Source: Desulfosporosinus sp. FKB (GTDB taxonomy: Bacteria > Bacillota > Desulfitobacteriia > Desulfitobacteriales > Desulfitobacteriaceae). Taken from it: a stretch of DNA of 64,000 bases. Position 1 is the first letter of the stretch. Each line of letters starts with the position of its first letter. This document shows positions 23,599 to 32,931 of this stretch, piece after piece. Location: positions 431,631 to 495,630 of the forward strand of contig NZ_NADJ01000039.1 of NCBI RefSeq assembly GCF_002196705.1, written 5' to 3'. The notes below the pieces were generated by a model, which worked only from the letters and a program-made list of their open reading frames with translations, made no database searches and was not told the origin of the DNA. Made by a program: the position numbers and the translations under genes.

Positions 23599-24210
23599 TC
23601 ATGACCGATAACGAAGTGATTGAGTTGCTCCGGCTACCTCCGCAATGCGTCGAACCATAATGTGCGCCCGTTCTATCGCATTGACGTCTTCCCTGGACGG
23701 CTGCTGAGCGCAGACTCCTTGATGCCCGCAGTCGAAATCCCGGTGACCGTCTCCGACAATGATCATCCCCTGTACCAGCATTAGGTCATGGATTGCCTTC
23801 AGAGTGGTTTCCTGACCGCCGAAGCGAGCCATCGCAACCGTTACCGCTCCCCCCACCACATTCAGAAGTGCCTTGCTCTGCCATAGCGTATTGGTTTTGT
23901 CCCAGAAAGCCGCCAGCTGCCCGCTGATGGTGCCGTAGTAGACTGGGCTCCCGATGATCAATCCGTCTGTCCGTCTGAGTATTGCGAGCGCCTCGCCCAG
24001 CTTGTTGCCTTTGGCGCAGGAAGCGTTGCAGGGATAGGTACAGCTATCACAGAAAGGCTGGGCGAGATCATTCAACACTTCAGCCACATTGATTAACTGG
24101 GTTTCCGCTCCTAGTTTCTGAGCCGCCGACAAGGCCTCCCGAAGGAGCAAGGCTGTGTTACCATCCCGGTTGGGGCTGCCGTTGATTGCCGCTATCAACA
24201 AAGATACCAT
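23599..24210 (-). CDS. NADPH-dependent FMN reductase-like / iron-sulfur flavoprotein
   Basis: 203 residues with a flavodoxin-like fold: INGSPNRDGNTALLLREAL is the FMN phosphate loop, and GLIIGSPVYYGTISGQLAAFWDKT is the second flavin loop. An inserted Cys cluster, CDSCTYPCNASC, resembles the compact motif of archaeal-type iron-sulfur flavoproteins. The likely job is electron transfer or reduction of quinones or metals. Start at ATG 24210, with weak GGAG upstream. Monocistronic. Confidence 0.82.
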   Translation of the reverse strand: MVSLLIAAINGSPNRDGNTALLLREALSAAQKLGAETQLINVAEVLNDLAQPFCDSCTYPCNASCAKGNKLGEALAILRRTDGLIIGSPVYYGTISGQLAAFWDKTNTLWQSKALLNVVGGAVTVAMARFGGQETTLKAIHDLMLVQGMIIVGDGHRDFDCGHQGVCAQQPSREDVNAIERAHIMVRRIAEVAGATQSLRYRS

Positions 24211-24413
24211 CTCCTTAAAGACAAGCTTATTAACAAAATTCGGTACAAAGTCTGGATAAATGTGAAGCCATTAATTCCTCTAACTTAGAATTCAACAATT
24301 TGGACTAAGCCCCTGCCACATTCGTGATTTCAAGAAAATAATTTCTTGTTGGGATGTTATGTCAATAGTATAAATTCTCTTAACGTGGATAAAAATAGCC
24401 CCAATTCGCAGAA

Positions 24414-24450
24414 AAGGCCCGACTGTCATATATAATGACGGTCGGGCCTT
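24414..24450 (-). terminator. Terminator of the CoA-disulfide reductase fusion gene
   Basis: AAGGCCCGACTGTCAT pairs with ATGACGGTCGGGCCTT (one wobble) around a short A/T loop, 20 bases past the stop on the minus strand, followed by TTC. Confidence 0.75.
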
Positions 24451-24470
24451 ACAGGCTTTAAACTGCAAGC

Positions 24471-26918
24471 TTAGATAAACAAATTTACGTTGGAATCCTC
24501 TGCTTCTCCTAAATAATAACCAACTCCGCCAACTTTAATGCCGTCGAGTAATTCCTCTTGTTTGATCCCCATGACATCCATTGACATTTGACAGGCTACT
24601 ATCTCTACTCCATTGCACATTGCGGCCTTGATGAGGTCTTCGAGGGAAGAAACGTTTTTATCCTTCATAACTTTTCTGATCATTTTTCCGCCCAAGCCCA
24701 GCATATTCATCTTAGATAACTTAAGGCGTTTGCTTCCTCTCGGCATCATCAGACTAAACATCTTATCCATAAAACCCTTCTGAGTGTTGACTTTTTCATG
24801 TTTACGCAGGATATTCAGGCCCCAAAATGTGAAAAACATCGTTACTTTTTTCCCCATAGCCGCAGCCCCATTGGCAATAATAAAGGATGCTATGGCCTTA
24901 TCTAAATCTCCGCTGAAAACAATCATGCTCTTATTGTCCTTTAAAGCTGCTGCCGGCTCTTGCTTAAGCGGGTCCTTTTGCGTGCCCTTTTTGATGAAGG
25001 CTGAAATGACACCCCCGGCCTTGGCCACATCGATCAATTGATTATTAGTTCTTTTCGTCCAAGCTTTAATATCCTCATAAAAACCCGGATCAGATGCCAA
25101 AATCTTGAGTACCTGGCCCTGCTGTAAAGTGTCCATAGCGGCTTTTACCTGCATCAATGGTCCAGGACAGCACAACCCGCAGGCATCAATACTTTTATCA
25201 AAATACCCCTGAGGCGTATTCACCTCGCCAACTCCTGAATCAGACTGCCGGTTCTCAGAGCCCGGGTTCTGAGGCTGGAATTCTTGCAGGGAGACAGTCT
25301 TATAGCCGCCGGTAATATTTAATACCTTATAGCCATTTTGGCTTAAGATCCTGTCAGCAACATAACCCCTTAAACCTACCTGACAGTAACCAATGATTTG
25401 TTTGCTCTTATCGAGCTCAGCCATTCTGTCTCTTAAGCTATCGAGAGGAATGTTGAGAGAACCGGGGATGTGTCCATTGCTGAATTCCTCTTCCGTTCGG
25501 ACATCCAAAAGGATTGTATCTTTAAGTTCAGGCAGCTCTATATCCTTCCAGGCTGCCACATGAGTTCTTCCGGACAGAACGTTTTGAGCCAGAAATCCAG
25601 CCATATTTACAGGGTCTTTGGCCGATGAGAAGGGCGGAGCATAGGCTAATTCCAATTCTGCTAAATCGTCTACTGTGCCTTTTAAGCGAATGACAGCAGC
25701 AATAACATCGATTCGTTTATCAACGCCATCATAACCGATTCCCTGCGCTCCCAATACTTGGCCTTGATCATTAAAAATCAGCTTTAAGGTTAGCTGTAAA
25801 GCAGCCGGGTAATAAGATGCGTGAGCCACAGGATGAACGTAGACGACCCGGTAAGGCAGATTTGCTTTTTGCAGAGTGCGCTCATTTGCTCCTGTGCTGG
25901 CCGCCGTTAAACTGAAAACTTTGAGAATCGAGGTTCCCTGAGTACCTTTGTAAATCGAATTCAAACCCGCAATATTATCGGCAGCGATTCTTCCTTGCTT
26001 GTTTGCCGGCCCTGCCAAAGGAACAGCCGTTTTTTCCCCCGTAATAAAGTCGACAACCTCTATAGCATCTCCTACTGCGTAAACACCGTCGACATTGGTT
26101 TGCATTCTTTCATCAACGACGATATGACCTTTCGGCCCTAACTTTAAACCCGAGCCTTTTAGAAAAGCAGTATCAGGAGCTACCCCGATGGCTAGTATGA
26201 CTAGATCGGCAGAAACCATTTTTGCACTGCCCAACGTTACTTCGATTTGGCTTCCAACCTCTTTAAAGGCTTTAACGCCGTCAGCCAAGATAAGATCCAC
26301 GCCATTTTCGACTAATTCCTTTTCAGCCATGACCACCATGTCTGAATCAAAAGGTGCTAAAATGTGGGGAGCGGCTTCAACTAAAGTAACCTTCAAGCCT
26401 CTCTCGACCAGATTCTCAGCCATTTCGACCCCGACGAAACCTCCGCCGATAACTATAGCACTATCTATGCCCTTGTGATCAACATAGGCCTTAATTCTGT
26501 CTGTGTCCGGAATGTTTCTTAAGGTAAATATCTTTGTGCTTTCTATCCCTGGAATATTTGGCCGGAGAGCTTTGGCTCCCGGTGAAAGTACAAGATCGTC
26601 ATAAGATTCTTCGTAAATCCCTTGCTCCTTACTTCTGACGGTAACCAGTTTCTTTTCCGTATCGATACCAATGACTTCACTATTGATCCTTACATCAATA
26701 TTAAACCTTGCTTTCATAGCCTCAGGAGTTTGAACGAGAAGCTTCTCTCTTTCCTTAATCATTTCACCGATATAATAGGGAAGACCGCAGTTGGCGAAAG
26801 AAATATAGTCATCTCTTTCAAACAAGATGATCTGAGCTTTTTCATCCAGTCTTCTCAACCGTGCAGCAGCCGAAGCTCCCCCGGCCACTCCACCGACTAT
26901 GAGTACCTTTTTCATCAT
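24471..26918 (-). CDS. CoA-disulfide reductase-rhodanese-TusA-DsrE fusion
   Basis: 815 residues with four units in order: an FAD/NAD(P) disulfide reductase (1-445; GGVAGGASAAARLRRLDE, redox Cys44 in FANCGLPYYIG, NAD site VIGGGFVGVEMAE), a rhodanese (about 455-545; GYCQVG, Cys512), a TusA/SirA domain (about 572-650; ACGLCCPGPLMQVK) and a DsrE-like domain (about 665-815; VEIVACQMSMDVMGI). The fusion channels sulfane sulfur from a CoA or thiol persulfide to acceptors. GGAGG lies 5 bases ahead of ATG 26918. A CstR-like site occurs upstream. Confidence 0.92.
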   Translation of the reverse strand: MMKKVLIVGGVAGGASAAARLRRLDEKAQIILFERDDYISFANCGLPYYIGEMIKEREKLLVQTPEAMKARFNIDVRINSEVIGIDTEKKLVTVRSKEQGIYEESYDDLVLSPGAKALRPNIPGIESTKIFTLRNIPDTDRIKAYVDHKGIDSAIVIGGGFVGVEMAENLVERGLKVTLVEAAPHILAPFDSDMVVMAEKELVENGVDLILADGVKAFKEVGSQIEVTLGSAKMVSADLVILAIGVAPDTAFLKGSGLKLGPKGHIVVDERMQTNVDGVYAVGDAIEVVDFITGEKTAVPLAGPANKQGRIAADNIAGLNSIYKGTQGTSILKVFSLTAASTGANERTLQKANLPYRVVYVHPVAHASYYPAALQLTLKLIFNDQGQVLGAQGIGYDGVDKRIDVIAAVIRLKGTVDDLAELELAYAPPFSSAKDPVNMAGFLAQNVLSGRTHVAAWKDIELPELKDTILLDVRTEEEFSNGHIPGSLNIPLDSLRDRMAELDKSKQIIGYCQVGLRGYVADRILSQNGYKVLNITGGYKTVSLQEFQPQNPGSENRQSDSGVGEVNTPQGYFDKSIDACGLCCPGPLMQVKAAMDTLQQGQVLKILASDPGFYEDIKAWTKRTNNQLIDVAKAGGVISAFIKKGTQKDPLKQEPAAALKDNKSMIVFSGDLDKAIASFIIANGAAAMGKKVTMFFTFWGLNILRKHEKVNTQKGFMDKMFSLMMPRGSKRLKLSKMNMLGLGGKMIRKVMKDKNVSSLEDLIKAAMCNGVEIVACQMSMDVMGIKQEELLDGIKVGGVGYYLGEAEDSNVNLFI

Positions 26919-27036
26919 AAATTCCTCCATAAATCTTACATATTTTTAGTTTGATCTTTTAACTGCAAACTTTATAGCCGTTTGCAATTTTCTGTGAACG
27001 TACTTGTGATAATAAGCACTTAAGATATTTATATTA

Positions 27037-27051
27037 TACCCCTCCAGGGTA
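27037..27051. promoter_or_regulatory. CstR/CsoR-like site ahead of the sulfur-transfer fusion
   Basis: TACCC CTCCA GGGTA, with partial A/T extension, matches the core and spacing of the palindrome at 23095-23119. It lies about 120 bases upstream of the fusion gene. The next CCC/GGG pair downstream may be a second half-site. Confidence 0.45.
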
Positions 27052-27141
27052 ATGGGGTCAATGGGAAATATATAACAAAGTATTTGCCAAATAACTACCT
27101 CATCAACTGAGATAGTTATCCCGATTCAGCACCTCCTGCCC

Positions 27142-27204
27142 AGTGAACTCGTTAGCTAAAACTGAACATACTCCCACTTATAAAAGTAGGAGTCTCACGA
27201 TTGG
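27142..27204 (+). repeat. Dispersed palindromic repeat, copy A (internally deleted)
   Basis: It begins AGTGAACTCGTT and ends with a CTCCCACTT...AAGTAGGAG hairpin and TCTCACGATTGG. It keeps the two ends of the repeat seen at 36231, 46593, 54864 and 63798, but the central part has been lost. Confidence 0.65.
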
Positions 27205-27234
27205 CTGAAAGCAATGGAGAGGCTGACTTATGTA

Positions 27235-27281
27235 TTGACTGAAAATTACGACGCGTATATAATATAGTTGTCGTAACAACT
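27235..27281 (+). promoter_or_regulatory. marR promoter and overlapping operator
   Basis: TTGACT (27235-27240), a 17-base spacer and TATAAT (27258-27263). The inverted repeat AGTTGT CGTA ACAACT (27266-27281) covers the transcription start. The same half-sites recur at 27739-27752, so this is the likely MarR binding site and implies autorepression. Confidence 0.65.
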
Positions 27282-27294
27282 GAGGTGATAGCAG

Positions 27295-27720
27295 ATGGAA
27301 TTTAAGTTAGAGGATTCATTGGGGTTTATTCTAAATAAGGCGAATACAAAACTTAAAAATAGGTTATTTCAACGATTTAATGAATATAATGTTACGCCGG
27401 AACAATGGTCTGTACTAAATTGTTTATGGGCACAAGAAGGTCTTACCCCTAAAGAGTTGGCAGATATCATCTTTAAAGATAAACCAAATACTAATCGCAT
27501 TCTTGAAAAGTTACAAATGAAAAATTTGATTGTCCGAAAGCCTCATCCCGTCGATAAAAGAGCTTATCAGATCTTCTTGACAAATAGTGGCTGGGCATTA
27601 AGAGATGAATTAATTCCTAAAGCTAGGCAATTACTGGAGGAAGCTACCTTGGGAATAGAAAAACAGAAAGCTGCAGATTTGATAAAACTATTAAATCAAA
27701 TCTATGATAATCTCGATTAG
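27295..27720 (+). CDS. MarR-family transcriptional regulator
   Basis: The 141-residue winged-helix protein reads LEDSLGFILNKANTKLKNRL, VTPEQWSVLNCLWAQEGLTPKELADIIFKDKPNTNRILEKL and VRKPHPVDKRAYQIFLTNSG (the wing). GAGGTGAT precedes ATG 27295. It is followed by a DUF169 gene preceded by a near-copy of its own operator, so the two form a small regulon. The ligand is unknown. Confidence 0.9.
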   Translation: MEFKLEDSLGFILNKANTKLKNRLFQRFNEYNVTPEQWSVLNCLWAQEGLTPKELADIIFKDKPNTNRILEKLQMKNLIVRKPHPVDKRAYQIFLTNSGWALRDELIPKARQLLEEATLGIEKQKAADLIKLLNQIYDNLD

Positions 27721-27727
27721 TTATTAT

Positions 27728-27763
27728 TTATCATTATAGTTGTCGTGACAACCATAATGATAA
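27728..27763. promoter_or_regulatory. 36-base palindrome containing the MarR operator
   Basis: TTATCATTAT (27728-27737) and ATAATGATAA (27754-27763) enclose GTTGT CGTG ACAAC. The whole is symmetrical except for one base pair and the centre. It may act as marR terminator and as operator for the DUF169 gene. Confidence 0.6.
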
Positions 27764-27934
27764 TGGCTTTGGTAATAAGTCTTAAAGGAAATGGGAAAGG
27801 AGGAACTAATAACGAAGCCGGTTAAATAAATAACGTTTGCATGATCAATCGCTAGTTGTTTTAACTTAGCACGAAATAACCTGATTTCTATGACCTGCCG
27901 ATTAATAACTGAAATAAGAATAAGGAGGGTCACT

Positions 27935-28654
27935 ATGAAAAGTAAGATCGCCGATGCTATAAAACTTAAGTATCAACCTGTTGCCGTATTCCGTTCCGAC
28001 TCTAAACCAGAGGGAGCATTGCAGTTTAAGGAAGGGAAATGGGGCTGCGCAATTTCTATGTTAAATGCCGCAGCCAAAGGTCGTGTTGCCGCATTTGAGA
28101 ACAAGACCACAACATGTAGTGGCGGGAAAGTCGGCTTAGGTTTTCAACGGTTTCAATTAGGTTTTATTGAATATTTCCTCTCAACGGGCGGTGTAGGAGG
28201 CAGAGAAGGAGAATTCTACAAAAAAAGTCCTGAACTGGCCGCAAAATTTGCTGCCGGATTGCCGGACGTTGATGCAAAAACTTATCTTATTTTTAAGCCT
28301 TTGGCTGAATTAACTCAGGACGAAACACCGGAAGTCATTATCTTCCTGGTAAATGCCGACCAAATTTCCGCTCTGGTACAGTTCGCCAATTACGATAAAC
28401 CAACCCAAGACAATGTCAAAATAGAATTTGGTGCCGGTTGTCATCAGTCTGTACTATATCCTCTGGCACAAGCAGAGGAAAAAGAACCAAAGTGTGTTAT
28501 AGGACTAACCGATCCCTCGGCAAGAAAATATATCGACAAAGATATTCTTTCATTCAGTATTCCCTATAAACGATTTTTAGAGTTAGAAGAGCAAGTGGAA
28601 GAGGGTTTTTTAACTAAAGAAACATGGCTCAGCATAGCGTCACGAATTGAATAA
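27935..28654 (+). CDS. DUF169-family protein
   Basis: The 239-residue protein of the DUF169 family shows [52 protein letters not shown] and [12 protein letters not shown]. Conserved Cys residues in the CxGGxxGLGF and GAGCHQ stretches suggest metal or cofactor binding, but the function is not known. The ATG at 27935 follows AAGGAGGG. It is under the candidate MarR operator. A fragment of a second DUF169 gene is at 15928-15989. Confidence 0.85.
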   Translation: MKSKIADAIKLKYQPVAVFRSDSKPEGALQFKEGKWGCAISMLNAAAKGRVAAFENKTTTCSGGKVGLGFQRFQLGFIEYFLSTGGVGGREGEFYKKSPELAAKFAAGLPDVDAKTYLIFKPLAELTQDETPEVIIFLVNADQISALVQFANYDKPTQDNVKIEFGAGCHQSVLYPLAQAEEKEPKCVIGLTDPSARKYIDKDILSFSIPYKRFLELEEQVEEGFLTKETWLSIASRIE

Positions 28655-28714
28655 TAGGATCGAACCTTTGTCAATCAAAGACTTAGTGAATATCTGCCAG
28701 ACTTTAAATAAACC

Positions 28715-28752
28715 AGCCGAAAGCCCACGATTTCAATCGCGGGCTTTCGGCT
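28715..28752. terminator. Bidirectional terminator after DUF169
   Basis: AGCCGAAAGCCC pairs exactly with GGGCTTTCGGCT. An inner CGAT/ATCG helix extends the stem. It separates convergent genes. Confidence 0.7.
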
Positions 28753-28786
28753 ATATCTCAAACCTATATCGGAAAATCCTTCACCT

Positions 28787-29602
28787 TTAGTCCCACCACG
28801 ACACTTGCAACGGATTTCTGTCCACTAATCGTTTATAAGTATACTTCGGAAAACCTACTAACAATCCACCGGTGACAACTCTGTTTTCCGGCAGCTTCAA
28901 AATATCCAATAATGGCTTATACTTAGCAGAGGCGCACCCTTCAAAAAATCCCGCCCAACATGTTCCCAATTCAATAGCCGGCGCATAGAGTTCAGCATAC
29001 GCCAGTGAAAAATGTGTATTATCACGTCCACGGGGTTGAAAGTTCTTTGAGGTTATAGCCACAATCAGACAGGGAGCGTTTCGTAAAATAACGTCTTGAC
29101 CGGTTTTGCGATAGGTGTCCACGACTCCAGTATAATACTGTGCCCAGGCAGAACCACTTTTTACTTGCTCTTCCATCCAATCAACTGTAGCAGCCGTTAT
29201 TTGGCGCAGCGTTTCAGCGTTATCAATGACGAGATAAGCAACACCTTGAGTGTTGCCTCCGGTTGGTGCCAATCGCGCGATATCAAGGAGCTGCACTATT
29301 TTTTCCCGTGGTACAGGATTTTGTTTGTAGCGGCGAATAGATCGTCGGGAACGGAGAAAGCGGGCTGCCGTGTCGGCATCAAGGACAGGCACCTTTTCAA
29401 GCGGCAACTGCTTGGAGAGTGGTGCCTTCACATTGTCCATTGCCGCCACAGGACAGACAGCCACACAGTGTCCACAGGCAATACAATTCCGTTCTGTGGC
29501 CTGCGGCACTTGATTGTCCATAATGATACATCCTGAGGGGCAGACTTCTGCACAGAGTCCACAGTGGATACATTTCTCTTGGTTAACTTGAATCAGATCC
29601 AT
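28787..29602 (-). CDS. Ferredoxin-nitroreductase fusion
   Basis: 271 residues. Two 4Fe-4S motifs, CIHCGLCAEVCP and CIACGHCVAVCP (first 55 residues), are followed by a nitroreductase domain (RRSIRRYKQNPVPREKIVQLL, APTGGNTQGVAYLV, GTCWAGFFEGCA). It probably passes electrons from the clusters to FMN and reduces nitro or related compounds. ATG 29602 is chosen because AGGAG lies 8 bases upstream. A TetR gene upstream in the same direction may control it. Confidence 0.9.
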   Translation of the reverse strand: MDLIQVNQEKCIHCGLCAEVCPSGCIIMDNQVPQATERNCIACGHCVAVCPVAAMDNVKAPLSKQLPLEKVPVLDADTAARFLRSRRSIRRYKQNPVPREKIVQLLDIARLAPTGGNTQGVAYLVIDNAETLRQITAATVDWMEEQVKSGSAWAQYYTGVVDTYRKTGQDVILRNAPCLIVAITSKNFQPRGRDNTHFSLAYAELYAPAIELGTCWAGFFEGCASAKYKPLLDILKLPENRVVTGGLLVGFPKYTYKRLVDRNPLQVSWWD

Positions 29603-29753
29603 ATTCATCACTCCTGCTTTCCACTTTTTCTAGTCTTCTGCAAATTCGTCATAATTAACAAATTCCACGTCTAAAATGACCATTCGTTTAAAAATGTTTT
29701 TAAAAATATACTTTTAGCAAGGGCTACATATTAGTATTAGTATAAATTACTTT

Positions 29754-30359
29754 TTACGGTATGAGTATCCTTTCAAATAATGTCTCAATCGTATTTTTTA
29801 CTGGTTTCGTTGATTTTTCGATCTTCATTCGTAACAAACTGCCTTGCCAAGCATCCCAGAACAAATCAGCTAAACATTCTGCCGATAAATCGATCCTGAC
29901 TTTACCACTCTTCTGGCCACTTAGTAAACGTTGCGCTAATATCTCTTTGAATTCACCGACAGCAATCTTTAACGCCACACGACATTCTTCACTGGCTTCA
30001 CTGATTTCACCTGCTAAGTTACCCAGCAAGCAACCCTTCTTGGGATCAGCAGATTCATATGCTGCAGCGAGCTGTACAAAAACTGTACTTAACGCCAAAT
30101 ACGCATCGCCATGATCTTCTGCCTCCAACAAAGTTTGCCATTGCTCAATATGAGTTTCGGTATAAAAACGAATAATTTCTACGCCGAACTCTTCCTTGCT
30201 GGCAAAATAATTATAGAATGAGCCTTTAGGAATACCAGCAATAGTGGCGATTTCTTGAATACCAGTGGCATTAAAGCCTTTTTGCTCAAAAAGAGCTAAG
30301 CCGGTTTCTAATAGTTTCTTTTTCGTTTGTTCTAAGTCTTCGCATTTTTTTCTAGCCAT
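29754..30359 (-). CDS. TetR-family transcriptional regulator
   Basis: About 201 residues. The HTH reads KKKLLETGLALFEQKGFNATGIQEIATIAGIPKGSFYNYFASKEEFGVEII. The C-terminal region (AAYESADPKKGCLLGNLAGE) matches the TetR_C type found in regulators of reductase genes, such as AcuR- or NemR-like proteins. It lies upstream of the ferredoxin-nitroreductase gene on the same strand. The start is ATG 30359 by family alignment; a second ATG at 30383 is possible and neither has a clear ribosome site. Confidence 0.85.
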   Translation of the reverse strand: MARKKCEDLEQTKKKLLETGLALFEQKGFNATGIQEIATIAGIPKGSFYNYFASKEEFGVEIIRFYTETHIEQWQTLLEAEDHGDAYLALSTVFVQLAAAYESADPKKGCLLGNLAGEISEASEECRVALKIAVGEFKEILAQRLLSGQKSGKVRIDLSAECLADLFWDAWQGSLLRMKIEKSTKPVKNTIETLFERILIP

Positions 30360-30600
30360 GCTTTTAATTATATAACTGGTCATATTAATTGTAAATATGG
30401 CTTTGCTGATGAATATGTTTCTTCAAATGGTCTAAAGTGAACCAAAACAGTCCTCCTTTTAGAAGTCAATCCCTAGATTGCTAATCCTACTTGCTTAAAA
30501 AATGCAACTTAGGATAATTGCTCCCTGTTTTTATTTTTGGTGGAATTGCAGGGATATTAAGAACTTGTAATTTCTTCCAGATCTATTGTTATCGCTGCCA

Positions 30601-31200
30601 TTAATTGCTTTCTAACGGCAGATGTTTAAGTACACATTGAGATTCAGCATTCTGCATTGAGTTACTACCTTTCTTTAAGTCGTTGATTTTATCAATGACT
30701 TTGTTTCCAATCGTTGGTCTTTTATAACAAAACAACATATTCCCTGTTTTATCTAATAAGGTAATAATTAATTCTTCTGAACTTTCGTCTTCAAAATCTG
30801 ATATAATTATTCCTCTTCTATTATTTACCAATTCCTCGCTACTATGATTTTTGTTGTTAACAACTAATCTATCAGCAGCTTCCAAAATTTCATTATCGTT
30901 AATTATTAATGAAATATAGCTAATATTACCGATTCCCCTTCCACCACCCTTAGAAAATCCAACTGAAACTTTAGCTATATCAGAATTATTGTTTGAATAT
31001 CCATGACTTGCAGATATCATACCATTTTGGTCAGAAGTTAATCGCCAATCTCCTTGCTCTTCAAGTGTTTGGTACAAAATGACTGTGTAATTCCCAATAT
31101 CTTGAATATCCAAAGCATCTACATTATTTCGTTCTAAGAAATCATTAATCTGATTTAAGTTTAGCGGACTATAATCTGATTTCACAAACATATACCTCAT
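30601..31200 (-). CDS. Hypothetical protein
   Basis: 199 residues with no signal peptide or membrane segment that I can see, and no family I recognise. The composition is Asn/Ser/Ile rich (SNNNSDIAKVSVGFSKGGGR, IISDFEDESSEELIITLLDK), which differs from the flanking metabolic genes. ATG 31191 has a closer GAGGT and could be the true start. Two tiny membrane-protein genes lie just upstream in the same direction, so the three may be one accessory cassette. Confidence 0.55.
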   Translation of the reverse strand: MRYMFVKSDYSPLNLNQINDFLERNNVDALDIQDIGNYTVILYQTLEEQGDWRLTSDQNGMISASHGYSNNNSDIAKVSVGFSKGGGRGIGNISYISLIINDNEILEAADRLVVNNKNHSSEELVNNRRGIIISDFEDESSEELIITLLDKTGNMLFCYKRPTIGNKVIDKINDLKKGSNSMQNAESQCVLKHLPLESN

Positions 31201-31297
31201 TCTAAAATATATTGGGGCCTCGCTATAAAATATTAAGTGTTAACTTAGTCCTCCACTTATAAAACATAACAATGAGTGACACTATATAAGAAACAAT

Positions 31298-31468
31298 TCA
31301 CGATTGAGTGGCAATAATAGCTCCTGTTATCAAAAGAAGTCCAAGGGTTGAACCAATTGTGTTGAAACCAGTATTTTTGTCATCCTTATGCACCTTCTCA
31401 ATAACAGAAACTAGATTATTTACAAAAAGGAAACAAGAAACTGGCAGTAGATACACTAAAAAAGCCAT
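31298..31468 (-). CDS. 56-aa two-helix membrane protein
   Basis: ATG 31468 follows GAGGAGGAG. The protein has two hydrophobic helices (AFLVYLLPVSCFLFVNNLVS and TIGSTLGLLLITGAIIATQS) joined by a charged loop, EKVHKDDKN. I do not recognise a family. The strong ribosome site and good hydrophobic periodicity support expression. Confidence 0.6.
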   Translation of the reverse strand: MAFLVYLLPVSCFLFVNNLVSVIEKVHKDDKNTGFNTIGSTLGLLLITGAIIATQS

Positions 31469-31607
31469 CGGAACTCCTCCTCTATTTGGCACACATTTCA
31501 GATAAACTGACTTACTACTCGGCAATTATCTCATCTCATGAAAATGGCTAAATCTTGTGTCACTATCAATATCGACAATGTCGTACAAGGCAAATTTTAA
31601 ATGCAAC

Positions 31608-31754
31608 CTATCTATAAGCTCTCTTGATTTTCTTCCATAAATATTCAAGGAATCCCACAAAATCAATACGCTTAGTATTATTAAAATTCATAAGAACATT
31701 AATAATAACCGTACTTATTATTAATGCAATTACCATATTTAAAATATCATACAT
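31608..31754 (-). CDS. 48-aa single-helix membrane peptide
   Basis: ATG 31754 follows GAGGG. An N-terminal hydrophobic helix (ILNMVIALIISTVIINVLM) is followed by a basic amphipathic tail (EYLWKKIKRAYR). The pattern resembles small membrane stress peptides or type I toxins, but no antisense RNA was identified. It is upstream of the 56-aa membrane protein in the same direction. Confidence 0.5.
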   Translation of the reverse strand: MYDILNMVIALIISTVIINVLMNFNNTKRIDFVGFLEYLWKKIKRAYR

Positions 31755-31941
31755 ATTATTTTACCCTCTTAGAATTTGCCGCCTACCAATACAGCTCGAA
31801 TAAGAATTGGCAGAAGTCAAATTAGCCTTTATACTTATTAAACATGTTTTGTATTGGGTCTTCAGAGAAAGAATAATTTGCTTCATTTTCCTTCTGCGAG
31901 AAGAAAAATGTTCAAAATAGAACCAACATTTATAGGCTAAT

Positions 31942-32931
31942 TTAAAACGTAAATAAGTGTTTTTGAGGAAACAATCCTAGGACTCCGCCAGTATGAATAA
32001 ATAGGATATTTTTGCTGTTTCTAAAGGTTCCCTTTTTAATTTCTTCTACTAGTCCAAACATTGCTTTACCAGTATATACGGGATCTAAAATGATTCCCTC
32101 TAGTTTAGCGAATTCATGAATAAAGCGAAGCTCTTCTGGTCTGCTCAATGAATAACCTCCGCCCACATATCCATCTATGATATGAATTTCGTCTTTTGAA
32201 AAATGTAAATTCACATTGAGATATTGCATACTTTCATGTGAAATTTTGTAAATCTCATTTTTGAAGTGTTCCTCATCTTCACAAATGTTGATGCCATAGA
32301 TTTCACCAGTATACCCTAGTGATTTACTTGCTAGGAACAGTCCAGAATGAGTTCCACCAGAACCTACTGCCAGTACAATTCTATCAAAATGAACACCCAG
32401 CTCTTTTTCCTGAGAAATAATTTCCACCATGGCATTATAGTATCCAAAGCCACCAATTCCATTAGATGCGCCTTCTGGTATGATATAAGGTTTACACCCC
32501 TGCTCCTCTAATTCTAACTTGATTTTTTCCATAACTTCAGTTCTAATATTTTTATATTCATCTGGGGTGATAAAGTAAATCTCAGCACCCAAAAGCTTAT
32601 CTATTAACAAGTTGCCATCTGATTCTATCTCTGCGTCCCCTTTTAAAACAAGAACTGATTTTATTCCAATTCTTGAAGCTACTGCCGCCGTGGCTCTACA
32701 GTGATTAGATTGAGACCCTCCACAGGTAATAAGTACATCACACCCTTGATTAAGAGCTTCCTTTACAGAAAATTCGAGTTTTCTTATTTTATTACCAGAT
32801 ACCTCAGTTCCTGTTTGGTCATCTCTTTTTATATAGATGTTGGGTCCACCCAGTTTTTGCGATAACCTTTCTAGTTTTTCAATCCTTGTTGGCAAGTTTG
32901 CAAACATCATTTTCTCTGGAATTTTAATCAT
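31942..32931 (-). CDS. PLP-dependent D-cysteine desulfhydrase / ACC deaminase family
   Basis: 329 residues of fold-type II PLP enzyme: IYIKRDDQTGTEVSGNKIRKLEF contains the Schiff-base Lys (SGNKIRK), ITCGGSQSNHCRATAAVA binds the cofactor, and VGSGGTHSGLF holds the phosphate. The family includes D-cysteine desulfhydrase (pyruvate, H2S and ammonia from D-Cys) and ACC deaminase; the sequence alone favours the former. Monocistronic. It may contribute sulfide to the sulfur-handling theme of this region. Confidence 0.88.
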   Translation of the reverse strand: MIKIPEKMMFANLPTRIEKLERLSQKLGGPNIYIKRDDQTGTEVSGNKIRKLEFSVKEALNQGCDVLITCGGSQSNHCRATAAVASRIGIKSVLVLKGDAEIESDGNLLIDKLLGAEIYFITPDEYKNIRTEVMEKIKLELEEQGCKPYIIPEGASNGIGGFGYYNAMVEIISQEKELGVHFDRIVLAVGSGGTHSGLFLASKSLGYTGEIYGINICEDEEHFKNEIYKISHESMQYLNVNLHFSKDEIHIIDGYVGGGYSLSRPEELRFIHEFAKLEGIILDPVYTGKAMFGLVEEIKKGTFRNSKNILFIHTGGVLGLFPQKHLFTF

